The notes: generated from the letters alone by a model not told the origin. A stretch of 64,000 bases of DNA from Sporosarcina sp. PTS2304 (GCF_003351785.1 NZ_CP031230.1:2017001-2081000); one strand, 5' to 3'; shown: positions 18,082 to 26,932, numbered from the stretch's first letter. Numbers and translations are program-made.

Positions 18082-19428
18082 TTATTGAACGATACCTAAT
18101 GTATTTAAAAATACGATAATAATCGTTAAAGGAACGATCCACTTCATTAGCAAATGCCATAATGGATAAAAACTGTTTGCTTGCGGACTCATTAGTGTAA
18201 ATTCCTCGCGCACTAGCACTTGATCCATTTTGCGAATAATAAATATGGAGATCATCAAACAGCCAAGAGGAAGTAAAATATTACTTACTAAGAAGTCTGT
18301 CGCATCAAATACACTTTTATCAAATATTGTAAAGCCTGCCAATGTACTTGATGAAAGCGCAGATGGTATCGCTGCTAAAAACACGACTGCCCCGATGATC
18401 CATGTAACAGTCTTTCGTGAACGTTTTCCGCTTGCCGTTAAAGCAGCTACGATTATTTCATAAAGACTGAAAGAGGAAGTTAACGTGGCGAATAAGAACA
18501 GGATGAGGAACAATGCCAAAAACACTTGTCCAAATGGTAGCTGTGAAAATACAGAAGGCAATACCATGAACAATAATTCTGGACCCGCAGCCGGTTCTTG
18601 TCCAAACGCAAAAACTGCAGGAAAAATCGCTAAACCTGCCAGCAATGAAACGAACAAGTTCATTCCAACGACAGAAGTCGCGGACGATGTAAGACTAACA
18701 TCTTTTTTCAAATAGGAACTGTACGTTACCATGCAGGAAAACCCTACTGCTAGTGAGAAAAATGATTGACCTAACGCATACAGAATGGATTCTTTAGTAA
18801 TACTTGAAAAATCAGGTTTCAAGAAAAATGATACACCTTCCATCGCGCCTGTCAGAGTAAGCGAACGCACAACTAAAATGATAAAAAAGATAAATAGTAA
18901 GGGCATCATATATTTGTTCGCTTTTTCAATTCCATTTTGGACACCTGATGAAATGACCAAAACGTTAATAATAGTAAACAATAACAAGCCAATCAATGTC
19001 GTGCTAGGTGAACCGACGATAGAACCAAATTGCTCAGAGTAAGATGCTCCTTCACTAATGATTTTCCCTTGCACAGACAAACCGCTATAAACGAACACCC
19101 ACCCGCCGACAACACTGTAAAAGGAAAGCAACAGGAAACAGCCTGCCACACCTAACCTGCCAATCCAAGGCCACGCACTTGCAGGAGCTAGCTTTTTATA
19201 GGCACTGACCGCTTCCTTCCCCGCACCACGACCGATGATGAATTCGGAAATCAACATAGGCAAACCGATTAAAATCGTAAATACTACGAATAACAGAAAA
19301 AATGCACCGCCACCGCTCATTCCTGTTACATAAGGAAACTTCCAAATCGCTCCAAGACCGATCGCCGCACCTGCAGACGACATAATAAATCCAAGTTTTG
19401 ACGACCATTGCTCTTTCTTTTGTTCCAC
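18082..19428 (-). CDS. Sodium-dependent symporter of the NSS (SNF) family
   Basis: Na+-coupled amino-acid-type transporter. The N-terminus carries the NSS sodium-site signature SAGAAIGLGAIWKFPYVTG, and helix 1 continues into the conserved GGGAFF segment; about eleven to twelve membrane helices follow over 448 residues, the typical bacterial NSS length (as in Bacillus YhdH/YocR). Substrate is not predictable from sequence. The gene stands alone, with a hairpin terminator four bases after its stop and a gap of about 110 bases to gsiB. Confidence 0.9.
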   Translation of the reverse strand: MEQKKEQWSSKLGFIMSSAGAAIGLGAIWKFPYVTGMSGGGAFFLLFVVFTILIGLPMLISEFIIGRGAGKEAVSAYKKLAPASAWPWIGRLGVAGCFLLLSFYSVVGGWVFVYSGLSVQGKIISEGASYSEQFGSIVGSPSTTLIGLLLFTIINVLVISSGVQNGIEKANKYMMPLLFIFFIILVVRSLTLTGAMEGVSFFLKPDFSSITKESILYALGQSFFSLAVGFSCMVTYSSYLKKDVSLTSSATSVVGMNLFVSLLAGLAIFPAVFAFGQEPAAGPELLFMVLPSVFSQLPFGQVFLALFLILFLFATLTSSFSLYEIIVAALTASGKRSRKTVTWIIGAVVFLAAIPSALSSSTLAGFTIFDKSVFDATDFLVSNILLPLGCLMISIFIIRKMDQVLVREEFTLMSPQANSFYPLWHLLMKWIVPLTIIIVFLNTLGIVQ

Positions 19429-19541
19429 AGTCTCACCTACTTCCTTTCATTTCTACTATCTACAGTTATACTGTACTACTTCGGTAGAAACAAGAGGAAT
19501 TTTATTTGTTGATTTACACGCGAAAGAGAATCTGGAAACCA

Positions 19542-19838
19542 TTACTCAGAGTCCTGCTGTTCTAGTTGCTGACTTGCACGGGCTTCTCCACCTTTACGTC
19601 CAATCGCTTCGTAAAATTCTTTATCATGTTTTTCTGAAGTGGCGCGTCCTCCTTTGCGTCCAATTTCTCTATAAAATTCACTGCTATGTTTTTGAGCTGT
19701 CGCTTTTCCTCCTTTGCGCCCAATTTGTTCGTAAAATTCTCTATTATGTTTTTTTGCAGTGGCTTGACCACCTTTTCGTCCTGCTTCTTCTAATGTCATT
19801 TTCGCATCGTTCATTTCGGACTTTTTTTGGGAATTCAT
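19542..19838 (-). CDS. gsiB: General stress hydrophilin GsiB-like (KGG repeat protein)
   Basis: Hydrophilic 98-residue protein made almost entirely of 20-residue repeats carrying GRKGG and KHxxEFY; four imperfect copies can be aligned, with the last truncated. This is the GsiB/KGG (Con-10) pattern, a desiccation- and stress-related hydrophilin in the cytoplasm. AGGAGG precedes the ATG. A SigB-type promoter lies about 60-85 bases upstream, matching the known control of gsiB in Bacillus subtilis, and is overlapped by a perfect palindrome. Repeat number is lower than in B. subtilis GsiB. Confidence 0.9.
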   Translation of the reverse strand: MNSQKKSEMNDAKMTLEEAGRKGGQATAKKHNREFYEQIGRKGGKATAQKHSSEFYREIGRKGGRATSEKHDKEFYEAIGRKGGEARASQQLEQQDSE

Positions 19839-19897
19839 ATATAGTCTTCCTCCTAATATAATAATTTTGCTAACTTGTCAGTAGGCTTAGTGCTTAT

Positions 19898-19922
19898 ATT
19901 CCCAATTCACTACGCACTAAAC
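19898..19922 (-). promoter_or_regulatory. SigB-type promoter of gsiB
   Basis: On the minus strand GTTTAG, a 13-base spacer, then GGGAAT, close to the SigB consensus GTTTAA-N12-15-GGGTAT. It is correctly placed about 60 bases upstream of the gsiB start. Confidence 0.75.
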
Positions 19923-19948
19923 AATCTGTCACTAGTGACAGATTGTTT
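19919..19948. promoter_or_regulatory. Perfect 30-bp palindrome at the gsiB promoter
   Basis: Half-site AAACAATCTGTCACT is followed immediately by its exact reverse complement. It overlaps the -35 element of the gsiB SigB promoter. It could be an operator for an unidentified dimeric repressor, or a hairpin for a transcript reading in from the right. No T-run follows. Confidence 0.55.
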
Positions 19949-20026
19949 GATGATGGATTTGCCAAGTATAATTATTACACCGACGACCAAACTAACGTGA
20001 AGTTTCTGTTAGAAAGGGGTGGAACT

Positions 20027-20173
20027 ATGGGACGCGACGACAATAAAACAGGGAGTAATAATTCGAAGTCTTTACCGCAAACACCAAAGAATCAAAAAAT
20101 CGCAGCGAAAGATATGAAAGAGGAAATGGCCAAAGAATTAGCGGAGTTACGAAAACCATCTAAAAAGCGATAA
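20027..20173 (+). CDS. Small basic protein, possibly YfhD-like
   Basis: A 48-residue lysine-rich, hydrophilic protein (starts MGRDDNKTGSNN; contains SLPQTPKN). AAAGGGGTGG lies just before the ATG at 20027; the in-frame extension to 19943 overlaps the gsiB palindrome and is not supported. The MGR...LPQxP start resembles the short YfhD family of Bacillales, and the composition would also fit a small spore protein. Function is unknown. It is followed by repeat copy B with no obvious terminator. Confidence 0.55.
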   Translation: MGRDDNKTGSNNSKSLPQTPKNQKIAAKDMKEEMAKELAELRKPSKKR

Positions 20174-20280
20174 GCTGTTTACTTTATCCGAATGAATAGA
20201 TAGTAAAAAACGAGTTTACTGATTATACAAAGAATGGAATGGTCATTTGGAAACGAATTCCCTTTTACAAATATTGGTAT

Positions 20281-20513
20281 AATGAGTGTATCGTTGAGGA
20301 TTCTCCTTACAGAACCGGACACTTTCCTGAGGGGCGCGGCGGACTCGGTTCGCCGCGTGTCCCCTCAGGAAAGCGTATTGTTTGGAAGCGCAAGCCGCAA
20401 GACACTTCAAGTCAGCGTCACTGTATTCCAGCCAGTCAAAGTCGCTCACTTAGTTCTATCGTCTACCTAGCTTTAAAATGAATGAACTATACATAATATG
20501 GTTAATGAACAGG
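20281..20513 (+). repeat. Dispersed repeat copy B
   Basis: Forward copy: GGATTCTCC, a long GC-rich hairpin (CTTTCCTGAGGGG paired with CCCCTCAGGAAAG), GGAAGCGCAAGCCGC, AAGTCAGCGTCA, and the right module TGAATGAA..ATACATAATATGGTTAA..AACAGG. It fills most of the 369-base gap between the small gene at 20027 and the winged-helix gene. Confidence 0.8.
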
Positions 20514-20542
20514 TGTGATATTTATCTATAGTCGTTGAAGTT

Positions 20543-21283
20543 TCACGTTATTTTTTTTAATGGATCCAGCTCATCAATTACGTTCTCCAATCGTTCATCC
20601 CATTGTTCAGTCAATGTATTCCAAACCCGAGTATAATAACGATCTTCTGCACGATTATAAACATAAAATTCAACACAAGGAACGAGCTGAGTTTCTAACG
20701 TAACAGGGACTTCAATCTTTTCTATAACTATTTGCAAAGGTCCTTCCGCTTCTTCTGCACCCGCCAGCAAAAGTGCCGTGCGTAAATGCTCGTGAGCTAA
20801 CCTTTCTGCACCATTTCTATGTTTCGTAATTAATCGGAACTTCTTGATCTTCTTCTCTTGGACATCCTCTTGTATTCCACTCAATAATTTATTATGAAAC
20901 GGACTATAGAAAAGTTTCTTCATCTTCTTCTCTGGGGGATGTTCATAGACTCCTGCTTGCAGTTGTCGAACCCCTTTTTTTGTCAGACGATAGATTTGTT
21001 TTCTTTGTTCTACTAGTTGAGCGTTTTCCATTCGCCTAACTAAATCTTCTACAAATAAAGGTTCCACAGCTAAAAAGTCTGCGATCATCTGTGGTTTAGA
21101 AACTTCTAATTTCTGTACTGTCACTAAAATCATCTTCATCAAAATATCCATAGTCGTTCGCTTGATTGTCGTGTAAGGTATGCTCACTATTTCAATAGGC
21201 AACCCCCAACTATCTGATTGCTGAATTTGTATATCCGCTTGCTGTTGAATCTCTCGTTGTAGCTTTTTCTGAAGAGAATCCAT
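20543..21283 (-). CDS. Winged-helix domain protein paired with SF1 helicase
   Basis: Uncharacterised 246-residue protein. Residues about 45-105 look like a winged helix-turn-helix: a helix-rich stretch ending in VEDLVRRMENAQLVEQRKQI, then YRLTKKGVRQL as the wing. The rest is a mixed alpha/beta region with no motif I recognise. Its ATG is 16 bases downstream of the helicase stop, so the two form an operon, and AAGGAAGG precedes the start. It may recruit the helicase to DNA or regulate the operon. Confident as a gene; role unknown. Confidence 0.7.
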   Translation of the reverse strand: MDSLQKKLQREIQQQADIQIQQSDSWGLPIEIVSIPYTTIKRTTMDILMKMILVTVQKLEVSKPQMIADFLAVEPLFVEDLVRRMENAQLVEQRKQIYRLTKKGVRQLQAGVYEHPPEKKMKKLFYSPFHNKLLSGIQEDVQEKKIKKFRLITKHRNGAERLAHEHLRTALLLAGAEEAEGPLQIVIEKIEVPVTLETQLVPCVEFYVYNRAEDRYYTRVWNTLTEQWDERLENVIDELDPLKKIT

Positions 21284-21299
21284 ATATACCTTCCTTTAC

Positions 21300-24200
21300 T
21301 TACTGCATTTTCAAACCATTTTGAGATTTCACTACTGCTTTCAGTTGACGATACATTGTGCGTGTAGATGCGTTCTTAGTTCTACTAGTGAACATTTCGG
21401 AACTACCTACTATAATGAGTAATTCACGTGCCCGAGATAACGCTACATTTAATCTTCTGTAGTCTTTGGCAAAACCAATTTCTCCGCCAGCCTCCCCATG
21501 ATTTCTAACAAAACTTAAAATAATAACATCCATTTCCATTCCCTGGAACTTATCAACCGACCCTGTGCGGCAATGTAAATGTTTAGGTTTGAGCTCGTTT
21601 TGTAGTAAACGATCAATTCTTTTTACTTGTTCCCCATAAAAACTAATAATACCTACACTTTTCTTATCTTCTTCGTTCATGCGTCCATCGACTTTCGCTT
21701 GTTCAGTCGCTTCTTCTAGCTCTTTCAATGTTCGTTCTATAATTTTTAGCTCTGCTTCGTTATAGCGGCTCGTTCCACCTGTCACTTGATCTTCATAAAA
21801 TGGTCGTGTGTTTGGCGTATCCAACCATACTAGGTGATCTGTTCGTCCAAAAGTGAAAGTCTCGAGTAGATGATCACGCATAGTATTTGAGTCCGGCAAA
21901 CCACATTGCAATTGATAGTTGCCTTCTTTGTAAAACGGTGCAATCGTCGCCATAATTTTTTCATGCATGCGGTATTGAATACTGAGCATCGTTTTGTTTT
22001 GCTTAGGCAGCGTTCGAAACAATCTTTCAAATAATGACTCATTCAATAATTTCTTCATTTCTCGTTGAACTTCAGGGTCTTTTTGTTGATCTACTAGCTC
22101 ATCCATCGTTTCTTGACCGACAAGCGGCGGCAATTGATGATGATCACCTACGAGAATGACTTTTTTACCTTTAAGCATAGGTAAAAGTAGTTCAGGAGGG
22201 GTTGCTTTTGATACTTCATCAATGATTACTACATCAAACACAGGATACTCATCCATGAACTTTTTTGAAGCTGACGCTACACAAGTCGTACCGATCACAT
22301 TGGCATGCTCCACATATAGTTTGCGGATTTCATCCAAATCATACTCATTTGCTTCATGCAAAAGTTGTTCCCATTGGGCTTGAAGGTCTTGAAGTACTGG
22401 TAATTGTTCAAGCTCTTTGTTGAGCTCTGACAATTGAGCGTTCGTCACGTTGTACACTTTCTCCAGATGAGACAATTGGCTCTCAATCGTGTGATCTAAC
22501 TGACTTTTTATCTCTTCGATTCGTGTCTTTAGTTGCTCGCATTGCTCCACCATTTGCCTTTGTTCTTGCTCAATGACGAGCAGTTGTTGTTGTTGAGATT
22601 TTTCTAATTGAACAGTAGAAGTGATTTTCAGTTGGGTACTTTCTATTGATAAAGTAAGTTGCGTACTATGCTGAATTTTTTGCTTATACTCTGCTATGAC
22701 AGCTTCCAACACGTTGATCTGTTCAGCTATTTGCTGTGGTTCTTTGTGTTCCAACGGAGCGACATGCTGTTGAAGCCAATCGTCTATTGCTCGTTGGGCT
22801 GTTTGTTTCTGTTTCTCCAATTCTGTACTACGTTGTTGAAGTCGGTGTTTTTCTAGTTTTATTTCTTGTTGTTCGCTATTCAAGAAGTGTAATACTTCAT
22901 TTTTAATTTCTATAAATAATTGTTTGACTGATTGAATCTGTCGTTGAGAAATAGCGGCTCCTTTCTCTCGTACCTCTTCTTCTTTGCTATAAAACAACGA
23001 CATGCCTTTAGCGATTTTGCTCAAGACGACGTTTTTTTGAGAACTATCTCCTTTTATTTGCAATACTTTTTTTGTTTCAGGATTCACCAAGAATCTACCT
23101 AACCGATCGATCATTTCGTGCATTTCCTGAATAGTTTTAAAGTTTTCTGTCGTTCGTTTTTCGATAGTTGCTACAGGAAAATTATGACTCAGTAGTAGCA
23201 TTTCTGTTTTATCGATCGCCGTTTGAAATCTTTCAAACAGTTCTTTCCATTCTTGAAACTCATACGTGAATTCGCCTGATTCAATCAGTTTTATTCCCCG
23301 TTGCAACTCGTTAATCCGCAAAATAATATGGATCGGCAAGTCAATTTGTTGTTCAGACAATACGTCTTGCATAGCACCTATTTTGGAGATGGATTGAATC
23401 TGCTGTCTCGCTGTTTGAAATGTTTGTTCTGTCGCTAGCCATTCTCGTAACGTCTTTGCTATATCCGCAGCATCCATAACCGTTTGTTGTACGGTTGTTT
23501 GTAATGCACTATACATTTCTTCTTTCTTTAGTTGTTGGTACTCCTCTTGCATGTTACTAAGCTTTTCTTTCACTTTATCAGTTGCTAACTCATTCAATTC
23601 TTCTTGAAGTGTACTCATTTCTTCTGTTACTGTCTGTAGCTGTTTGTTTGCGATGGTAATGGCTTCTTTTTTATCCATAGATCTTTTTATTACTTGATCT
23701 AAAAGCGATTGTTCTATTGAGTATTTTTTCTCTATATCTCGGAGTTCCGATTCCAAGTTCTTTTGATGACGTAGTTTTTCTGTTAATTGTCTTTCTTGTT
23801 CTCTCGTCTGCTGTTTCTTTTGCTCGAGTGATTTCGCCAATTGCAACATTTCCGCATCTTTTGCTTTGTACATTGAACGTGTTGTTTGGACTGCTTCTAC
23901 CGTTTCATCTCTCCAATGGAGTGCCACATTCTCTTCAATAAATCGTTTGCCTTCTTCTTCAATACTTTCTGATCGACCATACCGTAAAATTCGAGTAGCC
24001 GGGTCTGTCAGTAAACGTCCCAGTGCATTGTCTACTGCAAGATTCGATTGAGAAGCAACGAGTGTCCGTAAACCCGCTTTAACATTTTGATAGCAAATTT
24101 CAGATATTACTGTTGTTTTCCCCGTACCTGGCGGGCCTTGAATGACATAAAGATCATGAGCTTTCATCGCACCTGCTACCGCTTCTTGTTGAAATTCATT

Positions 24201-25127
24201 TAAGTTATTATGATACTCCAAAACTGGTTCTTTATTGTTTATTTGCACGACTGGACGTTCTTCGAATAATACCTTTTCTAGATTAGCGTTAGCAGCCAAA
24301 CCATCTTCTAAATCTTTAAAACCTCTGCGCAATCTTCTAATTTGACTCAATTCTGCAAAATTGGTGAGCACGATTTTTTTGTTGGTGGCAGGTAACCAAT
24401 TCTCTACTCTCGCTCGTTTTTGAAACTGTTGATTAAGTTCGATTACAATGGTTTTCTTTGGCTTTTGTGCTTCGATTACTTGTCCGATTTCTGTTGAAAG
24501 TTCTAGCACCTTCACACTGAATCCACGCAGTTGTTTCCAATTTTTCGTATGTAAGTCATTACACTGCATATACAATTTTGTAAAGTCACTGCTGAAACTT
24601 GCATTTGAAAACATACAAGTAATATCTTCTACATCCGCATTCTTCTCTTGAATTTGAAGATAGCCTTCCCAACTTTCTATCCTCTTTTTCACATATTCCG
24701 AACGTTCCTCAGCAATCGGCAGGTCACGCAGTTCCGTGTAAAACTCTATCGGTAGTGCGACACCTGCCCGATTCAACCGAAACTTCATTATTACGTGAAG
24801 CCGTCGATTCGTTTGTACAGGTTCTTTCGTTCCTCTTACATGAAATCCAGTCGCCACTAGACCATCCGGCTTTACTACACATTCCATCACAGCCACGCGT
24901 TGTTGCACTTCTTTTGCAAATCTTTTATTTGTCACCGGATCAAAGAATAGAGCGTAGGATTGATTTCCTTGACGATTGGCCGGTTTTTTCTCAATATATA
25001 GATCAAATGCAGATTCAGATGTAACAAAAGCCTGTTCATTTAAAAACCACTGTTCTACACCTTTGCGGGCATTGTTCGTAATTTCAAGATTACAGGCAAT
25101 CATTTTTTTATTTTTTATAGTGTTCAT
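21300..25127 (-). CDS. UPF1-like SF1 helicase with long coiled coil
   Basis: Large 1275-residue SF1B helicase of the UPF1/Dna2-like (COG1112-type) group. Walker A is GPPGTGKTT at residues 331-339, motif Ia is ASQSNLAVDN, Walker B is VVIIDEVSKATP, motif III GDHHQLPPL, motif IV QYRMHEKIM, motif V VDKFQGMEMDVIILS, and motif VI NVALSRAREL. Between motif Ia and Walker B lies an insertion of roughly 500 residues rich in Glu, Gln and Lys, a long antiparallel coiled coil. The N-terminal 300 residues match no nuclease I recognise. The start is uncertain because no strong ribosome site precedes the ATG at 25127. It may act in nucleic-acid repair, RNA remodelling or defence. Confidence 0.85.
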   Translation of the reverse strand: MNTIKNKKMIACNLEITNNARKGVEQWFLNEQAFVTSESAFDLYIEKKPANRQGNQSYALFFDPVTNKRFAKEVQQRVAVMECVVKPDGLVATGFHVRGTKEPVQTNRRLHVIMKFRLNRAGVALPIEFYTELRDLPIAEERSEYVKKRIESWEGYLQIQEKNADVEDITCMFSNASFSSDFTKLYMQCNDLHTKNWKQLRGFSVKVLELSTEIGQVIEAQKPKKTIVIELNQQFQKRARVENWLPATNKKIVLTNFAELSQIRRLRRGFKDLEDGLAANANLEKVLFEERPVVQINNKEPVLEYHNNLNEFQQEAVAGAMKAHDLYVIQGPPGTGKTTVISEICYQNVKAGLRTLVASQSNLAVDNALGRLLTDPATRILRYGRSESIEEEGKRFIEENVALHWRDETVEAVQTTRSMYKAKDAEMLQLAKSLEQKKQQTREQERQLTEKLRHQKNLESELRDIEKKYSIEQSLLDQVIKRSMDKKEAITIANKQLQTVTEEMSTLQEELNELATDKVKEKLSNMQEEYQQLKKEEMYSALQTTVQQTVMDAADIAKTLREWLATEQTFQTARQQIQSISKIGAMQDVLSEQQIDLPIHIILRINELQRGIKLIESGEFTYEFQEWKELFERFQTAIDKTEMLLLSHNFPVATIEKRTTENFKTIQEMHEMIDRLGRFLVNPETKKVLQIKGDSSQKNVVLSKIAKGMSLFYSKEEEVREKGAAISQRQIQSVKQLFIEIKNEVLHFLNSEQQEIKLEKHRLQQRSTELEKQKQTAQRAIDDWLQQHVAPLEHKEPQQIAEQINVLEAVIAEYKQKIQHSTQLTLSIESTQLKITSTVQLEKSQQQQLLVIEQEQRQMVEQCEQLKTRIEEIKSQLDHTIESQLSHLEKVYNVTNAQLSELNKELEQLPVLQDLQAQWEQLLHEANEYDLDEIRKLYVEHANVIGTTCVASASKKFMDEYPVFDVVIIDEVSKATPPELLLPMLKGKKVILVGDHHQLPPLVGQETMDELVDQQKDPEVQREMKKLLNESLFERLFRTLPKQNKTMLSIQYRMHEKIMATIAPFYKEGNYQLQCGLPDSNTMRDHLLETFTFGRTDHLVWLDTPNTRPFYEDQVTGGTSRYNEAELKIIERTLKELEEATEQAKVDGRMNEEDKKSVGIISFYGEQVKRIDRLLQNELKPKHLHCRTGSVDKFQGMEMDVIILSFVRNHGEAGGEIGFAKDYRRLNVALSRARELLIIVGSSEMFTSRTKNASTRTMYRQLKAVVKSQNGLKMQ

Positions 25128-25299
25128 CGATTCGTTTTCTTTTCATGATAGGAATTTCCGGCAAAAAGGTTTCCCGGGCTTTTCCCTATTCGTTCATTGT
25201 TCAAAGCTCTCACCTCAGTCCTCTATTATAGATCATTCCTGCCAGTACCGCGAGCAAGAAAAATCTTTCTGCATTTTTTAAATTTATTTTTAAAATTAT
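25128..25299. other. Upstream region of the helicase operon
   Basis: AT-rich intergenic DNA between the divergent helicase gene and the SigB promoter. No ORF, repeat copy or clear promoter could be assigned here. Confidence 0.4.
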
Positions 25300-25324
25300 G
25301 TTTAACAATAGATTAGCGGGGTAT
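25300..25324 (+). promoter_or_regulatory. Consensus SigB promoter
   Basis: GTTTAA at 25300-25305, a 13-base spacer, and GGGTAT at 25319-25324: an exact match to the SigB consensus. The predicted start of transcription is near 25332, pointing into a 450-base stretch with no gene before the small-protein gene at 25782. Confidence 0.8.
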
Positions 25325-25331
25325 ACTTACA

Positions 25332-25697
25332 GTACAAGGCGAATGGAAGGAAACCAGCAGATCGGGTTTAGCAGTTGATCTGACAGGTCTGGATGAGATG
25401 CACAGCCTTGGCGGAAAATTTTCTTTACTGGCAACATAGGTACACTCGGTTAGGGAATCTGTTTTAAGGTTCCAGCGTAAGACAGGTTTACCAAGTAATG
25501 CGAAGAAAGCTTTTTGTGTAAGTGCAATTGAAGTACCTGCTCACATAGCAGTTCGGGCAGTGTAAGACGCATACGACGAGCGTACAATTTATCGTCAGTA
25601 TGGTGTAGTTCGCAACATAAAATTTTCCGCAACTAAATGTAAAAGAAGAGGACGACCAGCTGTCAGGAGTTTCTGATGGAAGGTTGTCCTCTTCTTC
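25332..25697 (+). ncRNA. Candidate SigB-dependent structured RNA or long leader
   Basis: No conserved ORF on either strand, but strong nested pairing on the plus strand: CAGATC/GATCTG (25358-25363 with 25377-25382), a perfect 12-bp closing helix GCGGAAAATTTT (25411-25422) with AAAATTTTCCGC (25619-25630), an internal helix CATACGACGA (25570-25579) with TCGTCAGTATG (25592-25602, one bulged A), and a final 15-bp hairpin (25643-25657 with 25682-25696). It lacks the hallmark sequences I know of tmRNA, RNase P, SRP RNA and T-box leaders. It could be a free-standing RNA or a long 5' leader of the genes at 25782 and 25998. Confidence 0.55.
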
Positions 25698-25781
25698 TAT
25701 GATCGATCTTCTAATCATTTGTTTATTTCCAACAAAATCGGGAAAACATCAACTAAGCACGATGGACGAGGAGGAAATTTC

Positions 25782-25967
25782 ATGAAGAAAAGAATGGCTT
25801 TGACGGCGATTGGATTAGGCGCAGCTTATTTAATGCGGAACAAGGAATCACGTGAAAAACTATCCCGCCAATTCGATGAGTTTAATGAAACACCGATGCG
25901 TGGTGACCGTACACATAAACAACCCCCTAAACCAAATAAAGGATTACTTGGCAGATTTTTAGATTAA
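25782..25967 (+). CDS. Small basic protein with one hydrophobic N-terminal segment
   Basis: A 61-residue protein starting MKKRMALTAIGLGAAYLMRN: a short hydrophobic stretch after a basic start, then a charged, proline- and lysine-containing tail ending in GLLGRFLD. It may be a small membrane-associated protein, reminiscent of short YtxH/YrzQ-type stress proteins, though I cannot assign a family. GAGGAGG is spaced ideally before the ATG. It lies downstream of the SigB promoter and structured region, so general-stress expression is likely, and the next small gene follows after 30 bases. Confidence 0.65.
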   Translation: MKKRMALTAIGLGAAYLMRNKESREKLSRQFDEFNETPMRGDRTHKQPPKPNKGLLGRFLD

Positions 25968-25997
25968 TCAAAGATTATAGTAAAGGAGCAGATATAA

Positions 25998-26234
25998 ATG
26001 GATGAAAAGAAAAAAGTGTATACTGAAAAAGACCGAGAAGATGCAAAAGGCGGCTATATGGACAATCCTGAAAACCTAAAGACTGATAAAGAAAGTATTT
26101 ATGATATGCATGAAGATATGCAGACAGTAGATGCCATTCCTTTAGAGGATGTTAAGATGGAGGCAGAAGAAGAAAGACATCACCGGGAAACGAAGAATCG
26201 TTCTTCTAGTGAAGAAAAGTTTGAAAAAGAATGA
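25998..26234 (+). CDS. Small acidic hydrophilic protein
   Basis: A 78-residue, highly charged protein (rich in Glu, Asp and Lys, no cysteine, no membrane segment), probably intrinsically disordered. AAAGGAG precedes the ATG. The gene is 30 bases after the previous small gene and ends at a strong terminator, so the two form a unit that could be SigB-controlled from 25300. No family recognised; the composition suits a stress hydrophilin. Confidence 0.65.
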   Translation: MDEKKKVYTEKDREDAKGGYMDNPENLKTDKESIYDMHEDMQTVDAIPLEDVKMEAEEERHHRETKNRSSSEEKFEKE

Positions 26235-26240
26235 ACGACA

Positions 26241-26297
26241 TAAAAAGAGCCATCCCGAAAATCAGTAATACCTGATTTTCTGTGATGGCTTTTTATT
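26241..26297 (+). terminator. Terminator after the two small stress genes
   Basis: Two-tier hairpin: outer AGCCATC/GATGGCT and inner GAAAATCAG/CTGATTTTC, then TTTTTATTT. Confidence 0.88.
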
Positions 26298-26367
26298 TAA
26301 AACAAATCACCTGTAGAATTCATATGTCAACCGGTAAATAACACAAAGACTTTTCGAAAAGCTTCTT

Positions 26368-26670
26368 TCACGTCATTTTCAACAACGCATCTGAACCTAT
26401 CATACCAACATGGATTCCCACTCTTTCCGCTTCAAGCGTCACAGATTCCAATGGGGCTGCCAGTAACTGTTCAATCGTTTTCACGCCAATTGCCCGACCG
26501 GCTACTATTTTTCGATCCGCTAACACATTATTTAGTAATCCCACATCCAGCGCACCGCACATGATATAGCCTTTGTCATTCGAAATAGTAAGCAATGTGG
26601 TCTTCGGCAGTTTTACTGTTACTGCTTGAAATTCTTGCCCATCCACTTGTAGTACGCGATGTTCTATCAA
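26368..26670 (-). CDS. yunC: DUF1805 protein (YunC-like)
   Basis: A 100-residue protein matching the DUF1805/YunC family, including KLPKTTLLTISNDKGYIMCG, GLLNNVLADR and AGRAIGVKTIEQLLAAPLES. Function in the family is unknown. I start it at the TTG at 26670 with GGAG eight bases upstream; the resulting start (MIEHRVLQVDGQEF) aligns with YunC of B. subtilis, whereas the extension to 26694 does not. It is monocistronic. Confidence 0.85.
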   Translation of the reverse strand: MIEHRVLQVDGQEFQAVTVKLPKTTLLTISNDKGYIMCGALDVGLLNNVLADRKIVAGRAIGVKTIEQLLAAPLESVTLEAERVGIHVGMIGSDALLKMT

Positions 26671-26739
26671 TTGATCCGCTCCTTTACCACCCACTATATG
26701 TAAAGGAGTTCGAGAAGTTGCTAATGAATAGCAGTGAAT

Positions 26740-26890
26740 CGCCTAAAAAATGATTTCTTTTCATTTAGTGAATCGGAACCTTCATAGTTTCTAAAAAAAT
26801 CTGCCGCATTCAACTTTCAAAAACGATCATTCCGTCTAACCCGCTTTTACGTCACTGAATGAATCATACATATTATAGTTAATCAAAACC
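26740..26890 (+). repeat. Degenerate dispersed repeat copy H
   Basis: Only the right-hand part of the family is clear: CCGTCTAACCCGCTTTTA followed by TGAATGAATCATACATATTA and TAGTTAATC, matching the right module of copies A and B. It lies in the 262-base gap before the cyclase gene end. Confidence 0.5.
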
Positions 26891-26932
26891 CTTGTCTTTA
26901 CATTATTGTTTTATAAAGCCTGTATTTTGATT

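Noticed and set aside
19542..19838. Tandem 60-bp repeats in gsiB as a non-coding satellite
   Set aside because: They are in frame and encode the known KGG repeat of GsiB.
20543..25127. Direct call as a Mokosh or other named defence system
   Set aside because: No phospholipase-D or other nuclease domain was found, so the label would be unsupported.
25332..25697. tmRNA, RNase P RNA, SRP RNA or T-box leader
   Set aside because: None of the conserved sequences I know for these RNAs is present; hence only called a candidate structured RNA.
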